This document shows, one piece after another, positions 9,955 through 17,162 of a stretch of DNA of 64,000 nucleotides. The notes beneath the pieces were generated by a model. That model had not been told where the DNA came from. It searched no databases and saw only the letters and a program-made list of their open reading frames with translations. The position numbers were made by a program, and so were the translations under genes. Position 1 is the first letter of the stretch; every line of letters starts with the position of its first letter. Origin of the DNA: Alphaproteobacteria bacterium (lineage in GTDB: Bacteria; Pseudomonadota; Alphaproteobacteria; Micavibrionales; Micavibrionaceae); the NCBI GenBank assembly GCA_030750865.1, contig JASMHE010000007.1, positions 124,001 to 188,000 on the forward strand. The letters run 5' to 3'.

Positions 9955-10670
9955 CCGACCACCGGACAGGCCGTCACGCACAACAGCATCAGGATATCGA
10001 ACGCGAACAGCTCCTTATGGAATATGCGTCCGGCACCCTGAACCATGCGTTCCAGCTTTTATTATCGTCCTATATTTCCTATTGCAAGGAATCACGGCAA
10101 TTCGTGTCCGAATGCGAAGAAATCGGCGGCATGATGATCGAGAAAATTACGTGCAGCCCGAACGATATGGCCGCAACCAGCCTCAATAACGTGCTGGAAC
10201 GTATTGATGCGCTCGAGCGATGCCAAAAACAGGCGCGCCTGTGCCGCGCTGCCAAAAGACGGCAAGCCTTCTTGCAACAGATCGACACATTACCACGGCC
10301 GCTGGCCCGCTATATCGAAAAAGAAAATCTTGCCCCGAAATGGCGGCGCATCCGCTCCGGCACGCTGTATTACGAAATTCCGACACAGGATAAAACATCC
10401 CATGTCATGCTCATGAAAATCAAACCCGGTGGCAAAGCGCCCGCACACGCCCATCACAGCCATGAAGTAACGCTTGTACTGGACGGGGCGGTCATTGACG
10501 ATGATGCTGTCTATCAAAAAGGACAAATGGTCATTCACGAAGCCGGATCATCCCATGCCCCTGTGGCCGATCGGCACGAAGGCTGCATTTGCCTTGTGGC
10601 AACTGATGGCGATACGCCGCTGGCGCTCACGGGGCGTTTGATGCAATTGCTCGGCAAATTATCGCGCTAA
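9951..10670 (+). CDS. chrR: ChrR-type anti-sigma factor with cupin domain, zinc site altered
   Basis: A 239-residue cytosolic anti-sigma factor. The N-terminal helical domain (residues 16-60: EREQLLMEYASGTLNHAF onward) aligns well with ChrR, but the family zinc motif H-x3-C-x2-C reads Y41-x3-C45-x2-S48, so two of the usual four ligands are gone. The C-terminal cupin (residues about 135-230) keeps its metal residues in APAHAHHSHEVTLVLDGAVI and the later His in AGSSHAP. The gene overlaps the sigma gene by 4 bases. The lost ligands suggest either a zinc-free N-terminal domain or ligands from elsewhere; signal sensing may rest on the cupin. Confidence 0.85.
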   Translation: MTDHRTGRHAQQHQDIEREQLLMEYASGTLNHAFQLLLSSYISYCKESRQFVSECEEIGGMMIEKITCSPNDMAATSLNNVLERIDALERCQKQARLCRAAKRRQAFLQQIDTLPRPLARYIEKENLAPKWRRIRSGTLYYEIPTQDKTSHVMLMKIKPGGKAPAHAHHSHEVTLVLDGAVIDDDAVYQKGQMVIHEAGSSHAPVADRHEGCICLVATDGDTPLALTGRLMQLLGKLSR

Positions 10671-10833
10671 AACACCCTTTACCGCACAATCGGTACACAG
10701 ACACGCAGGATGCAATCACCTCGACATAATACGTCACAACCAACTACGCCTCTCACGCGCGCACCGCGCACGACGACCCCATATTGCGGCCGTCTGCCCG
10801 AAATCATCGCCAATCCTCTACGCAGAACGCGGG

Positions 10834-11376
10834 TTAGCCTTGCTTTTTGGAGCGTATTTTGCGCCGCAGACCGCCTTTTTGCACGGGCTTCATTTCGGGC
10901 AGACGGCCGCCCGGCACAACCGGACGCGGGGCATAGTTCCCCATACTGACATTCCGGTCATACATGACCAGCGCGCCGGCCACACCGACATTCACGCAAA
11001 ACTTCATCGGAATTTTAATGATATGGTCACAGCGGTCCTGCATCTCTGGTGACAGGCTGCCCATTTCAGGGCCAAGCACATAAGCCGCACGGGTCGGATG
11101 TTTGAAACTCGGCAATTCAACCGCATCATCGGTCAATTCGACACCGACCAGCTGGCACCCTTGCGGCAGCATCATCGCCGCGACACTGTCATATTGATAA
11201 TAGGGCAAATGCTGGAATGCCGCCGATGTATCGGATTGCTGCATGGCGCGAATATCAATCTGCGGCGTGATGGCAAAGAAAAACCCTGCCCCGAACGCAT
11301 GCGACGACCGCACCAGATTCCCGACATTCAATTCTTTGCTGATCCCTTCGACACCGACACCAAAAAAGCCGCGCAT
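10834..11376 (-). CDS. SpoU/TrmH family RNA 2'-O-methyltransferase
   Basis: SAM-dependent RNA ribose methylase with a C-terminal trefoil knot. Motif 1 is ELNVGNLVRSSHAFGA (residues 16-31), motif 2 is AAYVLGPEMGSLSPEM, and motif 3 is KFCVNVGVAGALVMYDR. In motif 3 the common Asn-x-Ser reads NVG, a mild departure. After the fold, residues 145-180 form a basic tail (RRKIRSKKQG) suited to RNA binding. Length of 180 residues is short for the family, without an added N-terminal RNA-binding domain. It follows the aminotransferase gene on the same strand after 111 bases. The target nucleotide is not readable. Confidence 0.88.
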   Translation of the reverse strand: MRGFFGVGVEGISKELNVGNLVRSSHAFGAGFFFAITPQIDIRAMQQSDTSAAFQHLPYYQYDSVAAMMLPQGCQLVGVELTDDAVELPSFKHPTRAAYVLGPEMGSLSPEMQDRCDHIIKIPMKFCVNVGVAGALVMYDRNVSMGNYAPRPVVPGGRLPEMKPVQKGGLRRKIRSKKQG

Positions 11377-11487
11377 TATGACATCCCCGTTTCATTCGTT
11401 TCGTTTTTTGTTCAAATAATAATATTGTTCCGGTACGGCACAGTCCGGTCAATTCCGGTATTGGCCGCAATCGACAAATCGATTTAT

Positions 11488-12669
11488 CTAATCTTTGATA
11501 ACCGACAGAATACGGTCCAGCGCAGTTGCGACCTTTTCTTCGGACACCGCATAACAAAACCGCAAATAGCCTGTACCGACTTTGCCGAACGCACAGCCCG
11601 GCGCCAGCGATACACCCGCTTCATCAACAAAGCGGCGCGCAAGCGCAATATCATCGGGTTCGCCATCCACCTTGAAGAAGTAGTAAAATGACGATTCCGG
11701 CGGCGTTGATAAAATGCGGTTACTTTGTGCAAATCCGTCTTGCAATGTCTGGCGATTGCGTTTCCACAGATCAATCTGCGTTTTCAAAAAACCTTCACCA
11801 TCACGCAGCGCGGCGATACCGCCATGCTGGATAAAGGGCGGCGGCCCCATATAATCATATAAGGCAATGTCACGAATATAATCATGCGCGGCGCGCGGCC
11901 CGACAAGCCAGCCAAGACGCCAGCCTGTCATCGCCCATGTTTTTGAAAAGCTGTTCACGACAAACAGCAAATCATCATCTGTTGCAAATTCCAGAAAACT
12001 CGGCGCATAACGGCCTTCATAAACAGTCCGGCTATACACTTCATCGGAAATAATCCAGATCCCGCGTTCACGGGCAAAATTCATCAGCGCTTTGATCTGG
12101 TCACGCTGCATAATCCAGCCGGACGGATTGGACGGGCTTGTGATCAAAATCAATTTGGTCTTCGCCGTGCACGCATCCATCAACTTATCAAGATCGAGCG
12201 ACCAGTCGCCATTTTCCTGATCCATCGGCACGTCGGTAATCCGGCATTGTGCCAGCTCCAGCGAGCTGAGCAGATTTTTCCAGATCGGCGTCACGGCAAT
12301 GACTTCATCATCTTTTTCAACCAGTGCCTTCAGGCAGAAATTCATGGCCTTTGACCCTGATCCGGTCACGAACATGCGTTCAACACCGATATCAAGACCG
12401 TAAATACGTTTATAATAATCGGACAATTCCTGCCGCAATTCTGGGATACCAAGCGGCGGGCCGTAATGGGTCAGCCCTTGTTTCATCGCTTTTGTAACCG
12501 CATCACAGATAAAATCAGGCGTGCCGAAATCACTATCCCCCTGTGCCAGCGAGATAATATCCGGCTTGACCGCCGCGTAACGCATAATCTCGGCACCGGG
12601 ATTGACGGACAAATCGCGCATAACCGGACTAAAATGGCTTGGGTCTGTTTTCGGATGACGGTCGGACAT
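11488..12669 (-). CDS. Class I/II pyridoxal-phosphate aminotransferase
   Basis: Fold-type I aminotransferase, 393 residues. Seen: YGPPLGIPELRQELSDYY, the cofactor region TGSGSKAMNF, the substrate-pocket SPSNPSGWIM, the Asp and Tyr of ISDEVYSRTVYEG, and the Schiff-base Lys in VNSFSKTWAMTGWRLGW. The C-terminal domain ends normally (GTGYLRFCYAVSEEKVATAL). The closest well-known group is the aspartate/aromatic/alanine type (AspC/AlaA-like), but I cannot set the amino donor from sequence. It starts a leftward pair with the RNA methyltransferase. Confidence 0.9.
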   Translation of the reverse strand: MSDRHPKTDPSHFSPVMRDLSVNPGAEIMRYAAVKPDIISLAQGDSDFGTPDFICDAVTKAMKQGLTHYGPPLGIPELRQELSDYYKRIYGLDIGVERMFVTGSGSKAMNFCLKALVEKDDEVIAVTPIWKNLLSSLELAQCRITDVPMDQENGDWSLDLDKLMDACTAKTKLILITSPSNPSGWIMQRDQIKALMNFARERGIWIISDEVYSRTVYEGRYAPSFLEFATDDDLLFVVNSFSKTWAMTGWRLGWLVGPRAAHDYIRDIALYDYMGPPPFIQHGGIAALRDGEGFLKTQIDLWKRNRQTLQDGFAQSNRILSTPPESSFYYFFKVDGEPDDIALARRFVDEAGVSLAPGCAFGKVGTGYLRFCYAVSEEKVATALDRILSVIKD

Positions 12670-13274
12670 GGACGTAACTTTTATTTCTACACTTTGCTGT
12701 TATAATTTTCCGATACAAAACAGACACAATGTACAGACATTCTGCACAGACCTTTTGTATCAATACACTCTTATTCACCGCCGCGCACAGTCACGAACGG
12801 TAATTTCCCTTTTAGATGGCCGGAACAGCAAAATCAATCTTTATTATTCACCTGCAAATATCGCGCTTTGCAATCGCTTTTTCCACCTGTTCCATTTCAA
12901 ATGTATGTACCACACCCTGAAATGACAAAATAATTATAACATTATGTCTAACACATTGTTTTTCATAACCATTTCATGTTTGCTTAAGCTTTTTACCATA
13001 TACTGGTCATTGTAATCGTACACAGAGCAAGGCTTGTGGATAATTTTATCCTCTTGGGGAATGACATATCATTTCCCTGAAGGCCCCGTATTATGAAAAT
13101 ATTTTATGTCAAGAAACGATGGTAAAGACATGAAATATCTAAGAAAATTCTTTTTGTGTATTTTCTTTAATCCCTATTCATGATAAAGTCCGAGTAACGA
13201 TTATAAAAAACATAAGGTCCGATAACAGAAGTTTGACGGTCTTGTGCAATTCACATCAGGCAAGGAGTAAAGCC
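12670..13274. other. 605-base A+T-rich intergenic region ahead of the surface-fibre locus
   Basis: No convincing gene. It holds the upstream region of the leftward aminotransferase and the promoter region of the first DUF4402 gene, plus a perfect DnaA box at 13035-13043. AAGGAG at 13263-13268 is the ribosome-binding site for the gene at 13275. Short open frames here lack family-like sequence. Confidence 0.6.
13035..13043 (-). promoter_or_regulatory. Perfect DnaA box
   Basis: TGTGGATAA, the complement of the consensus DnaA box TTATCCACA, 232 bases before the first DUF4402 gene. A single 9-mer can occur by chance, but three more lie in the same locus. Confidence 0.5.
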
Positions 13275-13874
13275 ATGAGTAAAATGAACAAAAACAAGCT
13301 ATTGACCACAGGATCGGTCATGGTCGCTTTGAGTGCATTTGTTCCAAACCAGAACGAAGCGCTCGCAAACACAGCAACATTCAGCCCGACAGCAACCGTC
13401 GTGGACCCGATTACGCTGTCAGCCGCGCAAGAGCTGCTTTTCGGTAAAATGGCGCACACAGGCAGCAGTGGTCACCTGACCATTACAACAGCTGGCGCGC
13501 AACAACAAACAGGCGGCGTACAGGCATTGGGCGGCACATACCAAGAAGGTAAACTGGCCATCACAGGCCCGAAAGCCACAAACCTTGTGTTGAGTGTGGT
13601 TGGTCTTGCCGGCTCACCCATCGCATTGACCACCGCAGGCGATACACTTAGCATTACACGTTTTAATTTCGAAGACCCCGGCACGGCCGTATCAGCCCCC
13701 GCCGGTACATTCAATCTGAAAGTGGGCGACGCGACGACGACATTCAAATTTGCCGGAACAGGAACGGCCGCCGAAACAACCAACCTGTCATTCGGCGCGC
13801 AGCTTGATGTGGACGGCGATGAGGCAGCCGGTACATATTCAGGGTCATTCGTAATGTCGGTGACATACCCGTAA
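13275..13874 (+). CDS. DUF4402 domain protein, candidate fibre subunit 1
   Basis: A 199-residue exported protein. The signal peptide covers about residues 1-31 (LLTTGSVMVALSAFVPNQ, cleavage near NEALA|NTA). The mature part opens with ATVVDPITLSAAQELLFGKM and closes with the beta-strand YSGSFVMSVTYP, the pattern of DUF4402 proteins, which resemble spore-coat-U/pilin subunits. ATG 13275 has AAGGAG upstream and is preferred to an in-frame start at 13233. A second DUF4402 protein, a periplasmic chaperone and an usher-like protein follow within 7 kb, so I infer that it is a surface-fibre subunit. It contains no Cys, unlike the second subunit. A strong terminator follows, so it may be made in excess of the other parts. 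Confidence 0.85.
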   Translation: MSKMNKNKLLTTGSVMVALSAFVPNQNEALANTATFSPTATVVDPITLSAAQELLFGKMAHTGSSGHLTITTAGAQQQTGGVQALGGTYQEGKLAITGPKATNLVLSVVGLAGSPIALTTAGDTLSITRFNFEDPGTAVSAPAGTFNLKVGDATTTFKFAGTGTAAETTNLSFGAQLDVDGDEAAGTYSGSFVMSVTYP

Positions 13875-13898
13875 TAGGTATCGCAGATATTTTTATTC

Positions 13899-13929
13899 AA
13901 AAAGCCGCATCATCATGCGGCTTTTTTTG
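13899..13929 (+). terminator. Intrinsic terminator after the first DUF4402 gene
   Basis: Perfect 12-bp inverted repeat (13899-13910 and 13915-13926, loop CATC) merging into a run of seven T. It ends the subunit-1 transcript; on the other strand the poly-A side could also serve the convergent gene. Confidence 0.9.
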
Positions 13930-13988
13930 TAACGCCCCTTCGGGACAGACCGACAGGACAATTTACTTTATCCTTACGCCCTTCTCTA

Positions 13989-15224
13989 TCACGTCATATC
14001 CGCCGCTTGCTTCCAAAAGGCAGGGTCATACAAATATTTATATAATTTTGTCAGTTGCGTTTCCGCCAGATCGCGCGTCATCGCCACAGCAGGCAAGTCC
14101 TGCGCTGCGGCAGGCAAATCATCCAGAACCTGCGCCAGTTCTTTGTAATAGGTGATGTTTTTCGTCACAATCTCGCGTTCGGCCTTTTGCGTAACCGCCG
14201 CAACATCCCGTGCATTTTTCTCCTCGCCAAGTGCGCCTCTGATCACCGCCAATAAAATACGGCGCATGGCGTGCGGCATCGGCAATAACGTGATCATCAT
14301 ATGCGACACGACCGTCACATCACTGCCGTCTGCTCTGGTCACAATCGGCATAATCCGGCGCAAATCATTCAGGTGTTGCGGGGTTTTCCCTTTGTTCGGC
14401 GTTGTGCGCCGCGCTTCAATCTGCAAGGTACGATTGCCGCCAAGATTGATCGTCATCGGCACGGACCGCACCAGATTGACGCGCGTATCAACAAAGTAAT
14501 ATCCCAGATAGCTATCCAGCGCATCCATCACATTATACAATGCAAAACATTCCCGGCTCTCAATGACGGGCTGACGACTTGCAACCTGCAAACGTGTTTT
14601 GCCTTCTTTGGTAAAATTGAACGAACTGCCGTCATTATCGTGGTTCAAAAAATCGACAATCGGCATAATCTTCTGTGATACCTGCTTGTTATCACCCTCT
14701 TTCTGGCCCAAAACACGTGTTTTCAAAAACGCATCGCAAATCACCGCATTCAATTCCTCTTCGGACTCTTTCGGCCGCCGCCATAAATCAATTGTTTCAT
14801 AAAATTTTTCATGATGGACACGGGCCGCTAAAATCTTGTCCAGCACAGCCGGATAATCCTTCAGGGCGATAAACGGGCAATATGTCTCGGTCCAGCCTTT
14901 CTTATCGGATTCATTATACAGAGCGATAATATAATCCAGTAATTGGGCCTGCACATCTGTGATGACCGTTTTATCCGGATCGACAACAAACTGTCCGTCC
15001 CGCACCGACAAGCCGATATGTTCTGCGGGGATCAGTAATGCTTCGGGCATGGTGATAATATTATCCATCGCATTGACCGGCCCTTCCAGCGTCAACGACA
15101 AGGCACCGCCCTGTGCCGTCATCACCAGATTGTGATCGATCCATCCGCCATGTTCCTTAATCAAGGCCAGCATATCCTGCAAGATTGTTTCGATTTTCTT
15201 TGAATCAGCCTGAATTTGCTTCAC
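13989..15224 (-). CDS. Predicted SET-domain protein lysine methyltransferase
   Basis: A 411-residue soluble protein. The central part resembles the SETD3/SETD6/Rubisco-methyltransferase type of SET domain: MPEALLIPAEH early, a long helical insert, then IMPIVDFLNHD (compare the common PLADMLNHD), ECFALYNVMDALDSYLGYYF (compare the SYG..SN..LL..YGF pattern), and a helical C-terminal domain rich in Lys/Glu/Leu. If right, it methylates lysine side chains of a protein using SAM. It lies on the opposite strand between the two DUF4402 genes, so a link to the fibre locus is only positional. No signal peptide, therefore cytosolic. The call rests on eye-matched motifs and could be wrong. Confidence 0.55.
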   Translation of the reverse strand: MKQIQADSKKIETILQDMLALIKEHGGWIDHNLVMTAQGGALSLTLEGPVNAMDNIITMPEALLIPAEHIGLSVRDGQFVVDPDKTVITDVQAQLLDYIIALYNESDKKGWTETYCPFIALKDYPAVLDKILAARVHHEKFYETIDLWRRPKESEEELNAVICDAFLKTRVLGQKEGDNKQVSQKIMPIVDFLNHDNDGSSFNFTKEGKTRLQVASRQPVIESRECFALYNVMDALDSYLGYYFVDTRVNLVRSVPMTINLGGNRTLQIEARRTTPNKGKTPQHLNDLRRIMPIVTRADGSDVTVVSHMMITLLPMPHAMRRILLAVIRGALGEEKNARDVAAVTQKAEREIVTKNITYYKELAQVLDDLPAAAQDLPAVAMTRDLAETQLTKLYKYLYDPAFWKQAADMT

Positions 15225-15323
15225 GCGGCTCTCCCATTTTCTTTGTCTTTATCGCACCCAGTAATAAAGACCAGTATAAAGAAGTGTGTAATTGTCGAGA
15301 AGGCTTTTTATGACGGAAAACAT

Positions 15324-15335
15324 TGTGATACATTG
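15324..15335 (+). promoter_or_regulatory. 12-bp element shared with the usher gene upstream region
   Basis: TGTGATACATTG occurs here, about 110 bases before the second DUF4402 gene, and identically at 17114-17125, about 40 bases before the usher-like gene. A shared regulatory site is possible; no factor is known. Confidence 0.35.
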
Positions 15336-15435
15336 TTTTTATTCACGGAATAGAAGATCAGGGCGCACAGTATATATACGGCACACGCGCCGCCTGTTTA
15401 AAGATTGCCATAGCGGGAAAACCACACGCAGGACA

Positions 15436-15948
15436 ATGAAAACCGGAACAATGAACACATTGAAAAAGGACATTATGGTACGTCTAACGCTGGCATCGGC
15501 AATGATTATGCCGCTGGCCATTTCCGCGCGGGCACAACCCACCATTGCCTGTGACGAACAACCGATGAAGTTCGGGCGGCTGCATAATTGCGGCGGTGGC
15601 GGACAACTCACTATAACGCCCGCCGGACTGATGGTGACAGACGGCTGCATCAAGGCACTGGGAACACCACAGGAAGTCGTATGCCGCATTACGACACCAA
15701 CACCGCAGACACAAGCCATCAAAATCAACATGACAACGTCATCCTTTGATTTAACAGGCCCCGGTACAATGGCGCTGGATAATTTTAATATCTTTTCCAA
15801 AAGCGCAGGACCGACCATTACATTTCCGTCCGCCTCGTTCACCAGTACACAGAAACTGATCGGAATCGGTGCGCGCCTGAACCTGTCACCCTCACAGGCG
15901 GCCGGGAGTTATTCCGGCTCGGTGAATGTTTCCATCACATTCCAATAA
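15436..15948 (+). CDS. DUF4402 domain protein, candidate fibre subunit 2
   Basis: About 170 residues. Signal peptide: basic start, then LTLASAMIMPLAISARA|QPT. The mature chain reads MKFGRLHNCGGGGQLTITPA, contains four Cys (CDEQ, HNCG, GCIK, VCRI) that could form two disulfides, and ends YSGSVNVSITF, the same C-terminal strand pattern as subunit 1. ATG 15436 has AGGA just upstream; ATG 15451 is an equally reasonable start, and an in-frame ATG at 15310 would give an atypical N-terminus. The chaperone gene starts 58 bases later, so the two are probably co-transcribed. A tip or minor subunit is one possible role; that is inference. Confidence 0.8.
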   Translation: MKTGTMNTLKKDIMVRLTLASAMIMPLAISARAQPTIACDEQPMKFGRLHNCGGGGQLTITPAGLMVTDGCIKALGTPQEVVCRITTPTPQTQAIKINMTTSSFDLTGPGTMALDNFNIFSKSAGPTITFPSASFTSTQKLIGIGARLNLSPSQAAGSYSGSVNVSITFQ

Positions 15949-16006
15949 GAACGCATATAAAGAACCCAGATAAAGAACCGACATAAAAACCATAAAGAGC
16001 AATATC

Positions 16007-16855
16007 ATGACACACGCCACTAACCACAATAAACATCCGCTGACATCCTGTTACGCCCTCTGTCTGGCCGTCCTGCTCTTCAGCATCATCGCCCCGCACA
16101 CCGCCCATGCCGTGCTGATGACCGAAACACAAATCATTATCAATGCACAAGACCGCACAGCCGAGCTGACGATCAAAAACACATCCAAGCAAACATCCAT
16201 CTATCGTTTTGTCTGGGATCATATCGGCTTTAACGCGGATGGCGAATTCAAGAGAATCGAAGATGGTAACTTTCCGGACGGCCTGACCCCTGTCGATGAT
16301 TATATCCGTTTCGCGCCCCGCCGCGTAATCGCAGAACCGGGCCACATCCAGAATATCCGCTTTCTGGCCCGCCGGACAAAAGATATGCCCGCAGGCGAAT
16401 ACCGCTCCTACTTTTCGTTGTTACCCGAAGAACTGCCAAAAGAATATGACCCGCAAAATGACGGCGAAACCATCGGTATCAGCGTCCGCGCAATGGTGGG
16501 ATGGAAAATTCCGGTTATCTTACGGCACGGTGAAACCACCTTGACGGCCGGATATAAGGATGTCCACTTTGATCCGGATGGCGGCACACACTCACTGGGA
16601 CGGATCGATTACACGATCACCCGTGAAGGCACGCGGTCATTCATCGGTCATTCCGAACTGGATTGCAACGGCACAAAAAACTGGCTGGATTTCAAAATTC
16701 CGTTCAAGGTCTATACCGAAAGCGCCGAACGATCGACCTATATCGATCTCGGCAAATCTGTCGCCTCCTGTCAATCACTGGTCCTGCGACTGGTGGCGGG
16801 TGAATCCGATCCCGAATATGCCGGACAGACACTGGCCACATATAAAATCCGGTGA
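16007..16855 (+). CDS. Periplasmic fimbrial chaperone (PapD-like)
   Basis: A 282-residue exported protein with a signal peptide ending near residue 36 (IAPHTAHA|VLM). The first immunoglobulin-like domain has the typical start TETQIIINAQDRTAELTIKN and the chaperone core DDYIRFAPRRVIAEPGHIQN, in which the Arg-rich edge and the PG turn match PapD-type chaperones, followed by RFLARRTKDMPAGEYRSYFS. The second domain ends QTLATYKIR. In this family the chaperone folds subunits in the periplasm by donor-strand complementation and hands them to the usher. Its neighbours, subunit candidates upstream and the usher-like gene downstream, agree with that. Identification is good; the exact subunit partners are inferred. 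Confidence 0.85.
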   Translation: MTHATNHNKHPLTSCYALCLAVLLFSIIAPHTAHAVLMTETQIIINAQDRTAELTIKNTSKQTSIYRFVWDHIGFNADGEFKRIEDGNFPDGLTPVDDYIRFAPRRVIAEPGHIQNIRFLARRTKDMPAGEYRSYFSLLPEELPKEYDPQNDGETIGISVRAMVGWKIPVILRHGETTLTAGYKDVHFDPDGGTHSLGRIDYTITREGTRSFIGHSELDCNGTKNWLDFKIPFKVYTESAERSTYIDLGKSVASCQSLVLRLVAGESDPEYAGQTLATYKIR

Positions 16856-16948
16856 CAGCAACGATAACGACACAGGCAAAACCACACGGCACGATGAAAG
16901 GGCTCTAAAACACCCTGACAACACCCTGGCGCCGCCTTACAAGCCGTT

Positions 16949-17072
16949 TTATCCACAGACACCACCAAAACCCGCGCCGTAAATCGCGGGTTTCCTCGTA
17001 TCTGCAGGCCGCACACGCCGCCGGGTTTATGTGAATAAAACCCTTTGTAAACTGTGGATTATTTGTGGATAA
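16949..17072. promoter_or_regulatory. Cluster of three DnaA boxes
   Basis: TTATCCACA at 16949-16957 (plus), TGTGGATAA at 17064-17072 (minus, perfect) and TGTGGATTA at 17053-17061 (minus, one mismatch). The last two are two bases apart. They lie 90-210 bases before the usher-like gene. Regulation by DnaA or a secondary replication-related site are both possible. Confidence 0.5.
16968..16993 (+). terminator. Possible terminator after the chaperone gene
   Basis: 9-bp perfect inverted repeat (AAACCCGCG at 16968-16976, CGCGGGTTT at 16985-16993). Only three T follow, so termination may be weak. The rest of the 307-base gap 16856-17162 holds the DnaA boxes and the usher promoter region. Confidence 0.4.
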
Positions 17073-17113
17073 CCACATCATAAAACCGACTAACCCCGCA
17101 GAAACCTTAGGGC

Positions 17114-17125
17114 TGTGATACATTG
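17114..17125 (+). promoter_or_regulatory. 12-bp element shared with the second DUF4402 upstream region
   Basis: TGTGATACATTG, identical to 15324-15335. It lies 38 bases before the usher-like start codon, within promoter distance. Confidence 0.35.
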
Positions 17126-17162
17126 GGGGTGGCTACTTTACTAGAACTCACTGCTCTATTTC

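Noticed and set aside
12668-12925. 85-residue plus-strand frame in the gap before the first DUF4402 gene
   Set aside because: Composition is not protein-like, it overlaps the aminotransferase start region and has no ribosome-binding site.
16856-17162. Chromosomal replication origin
   Set aside because: Three DnaA boxes are present, but there is no clear A+T-rich unwinding region and no origin-linked gene; a regulatory reading is simpler.
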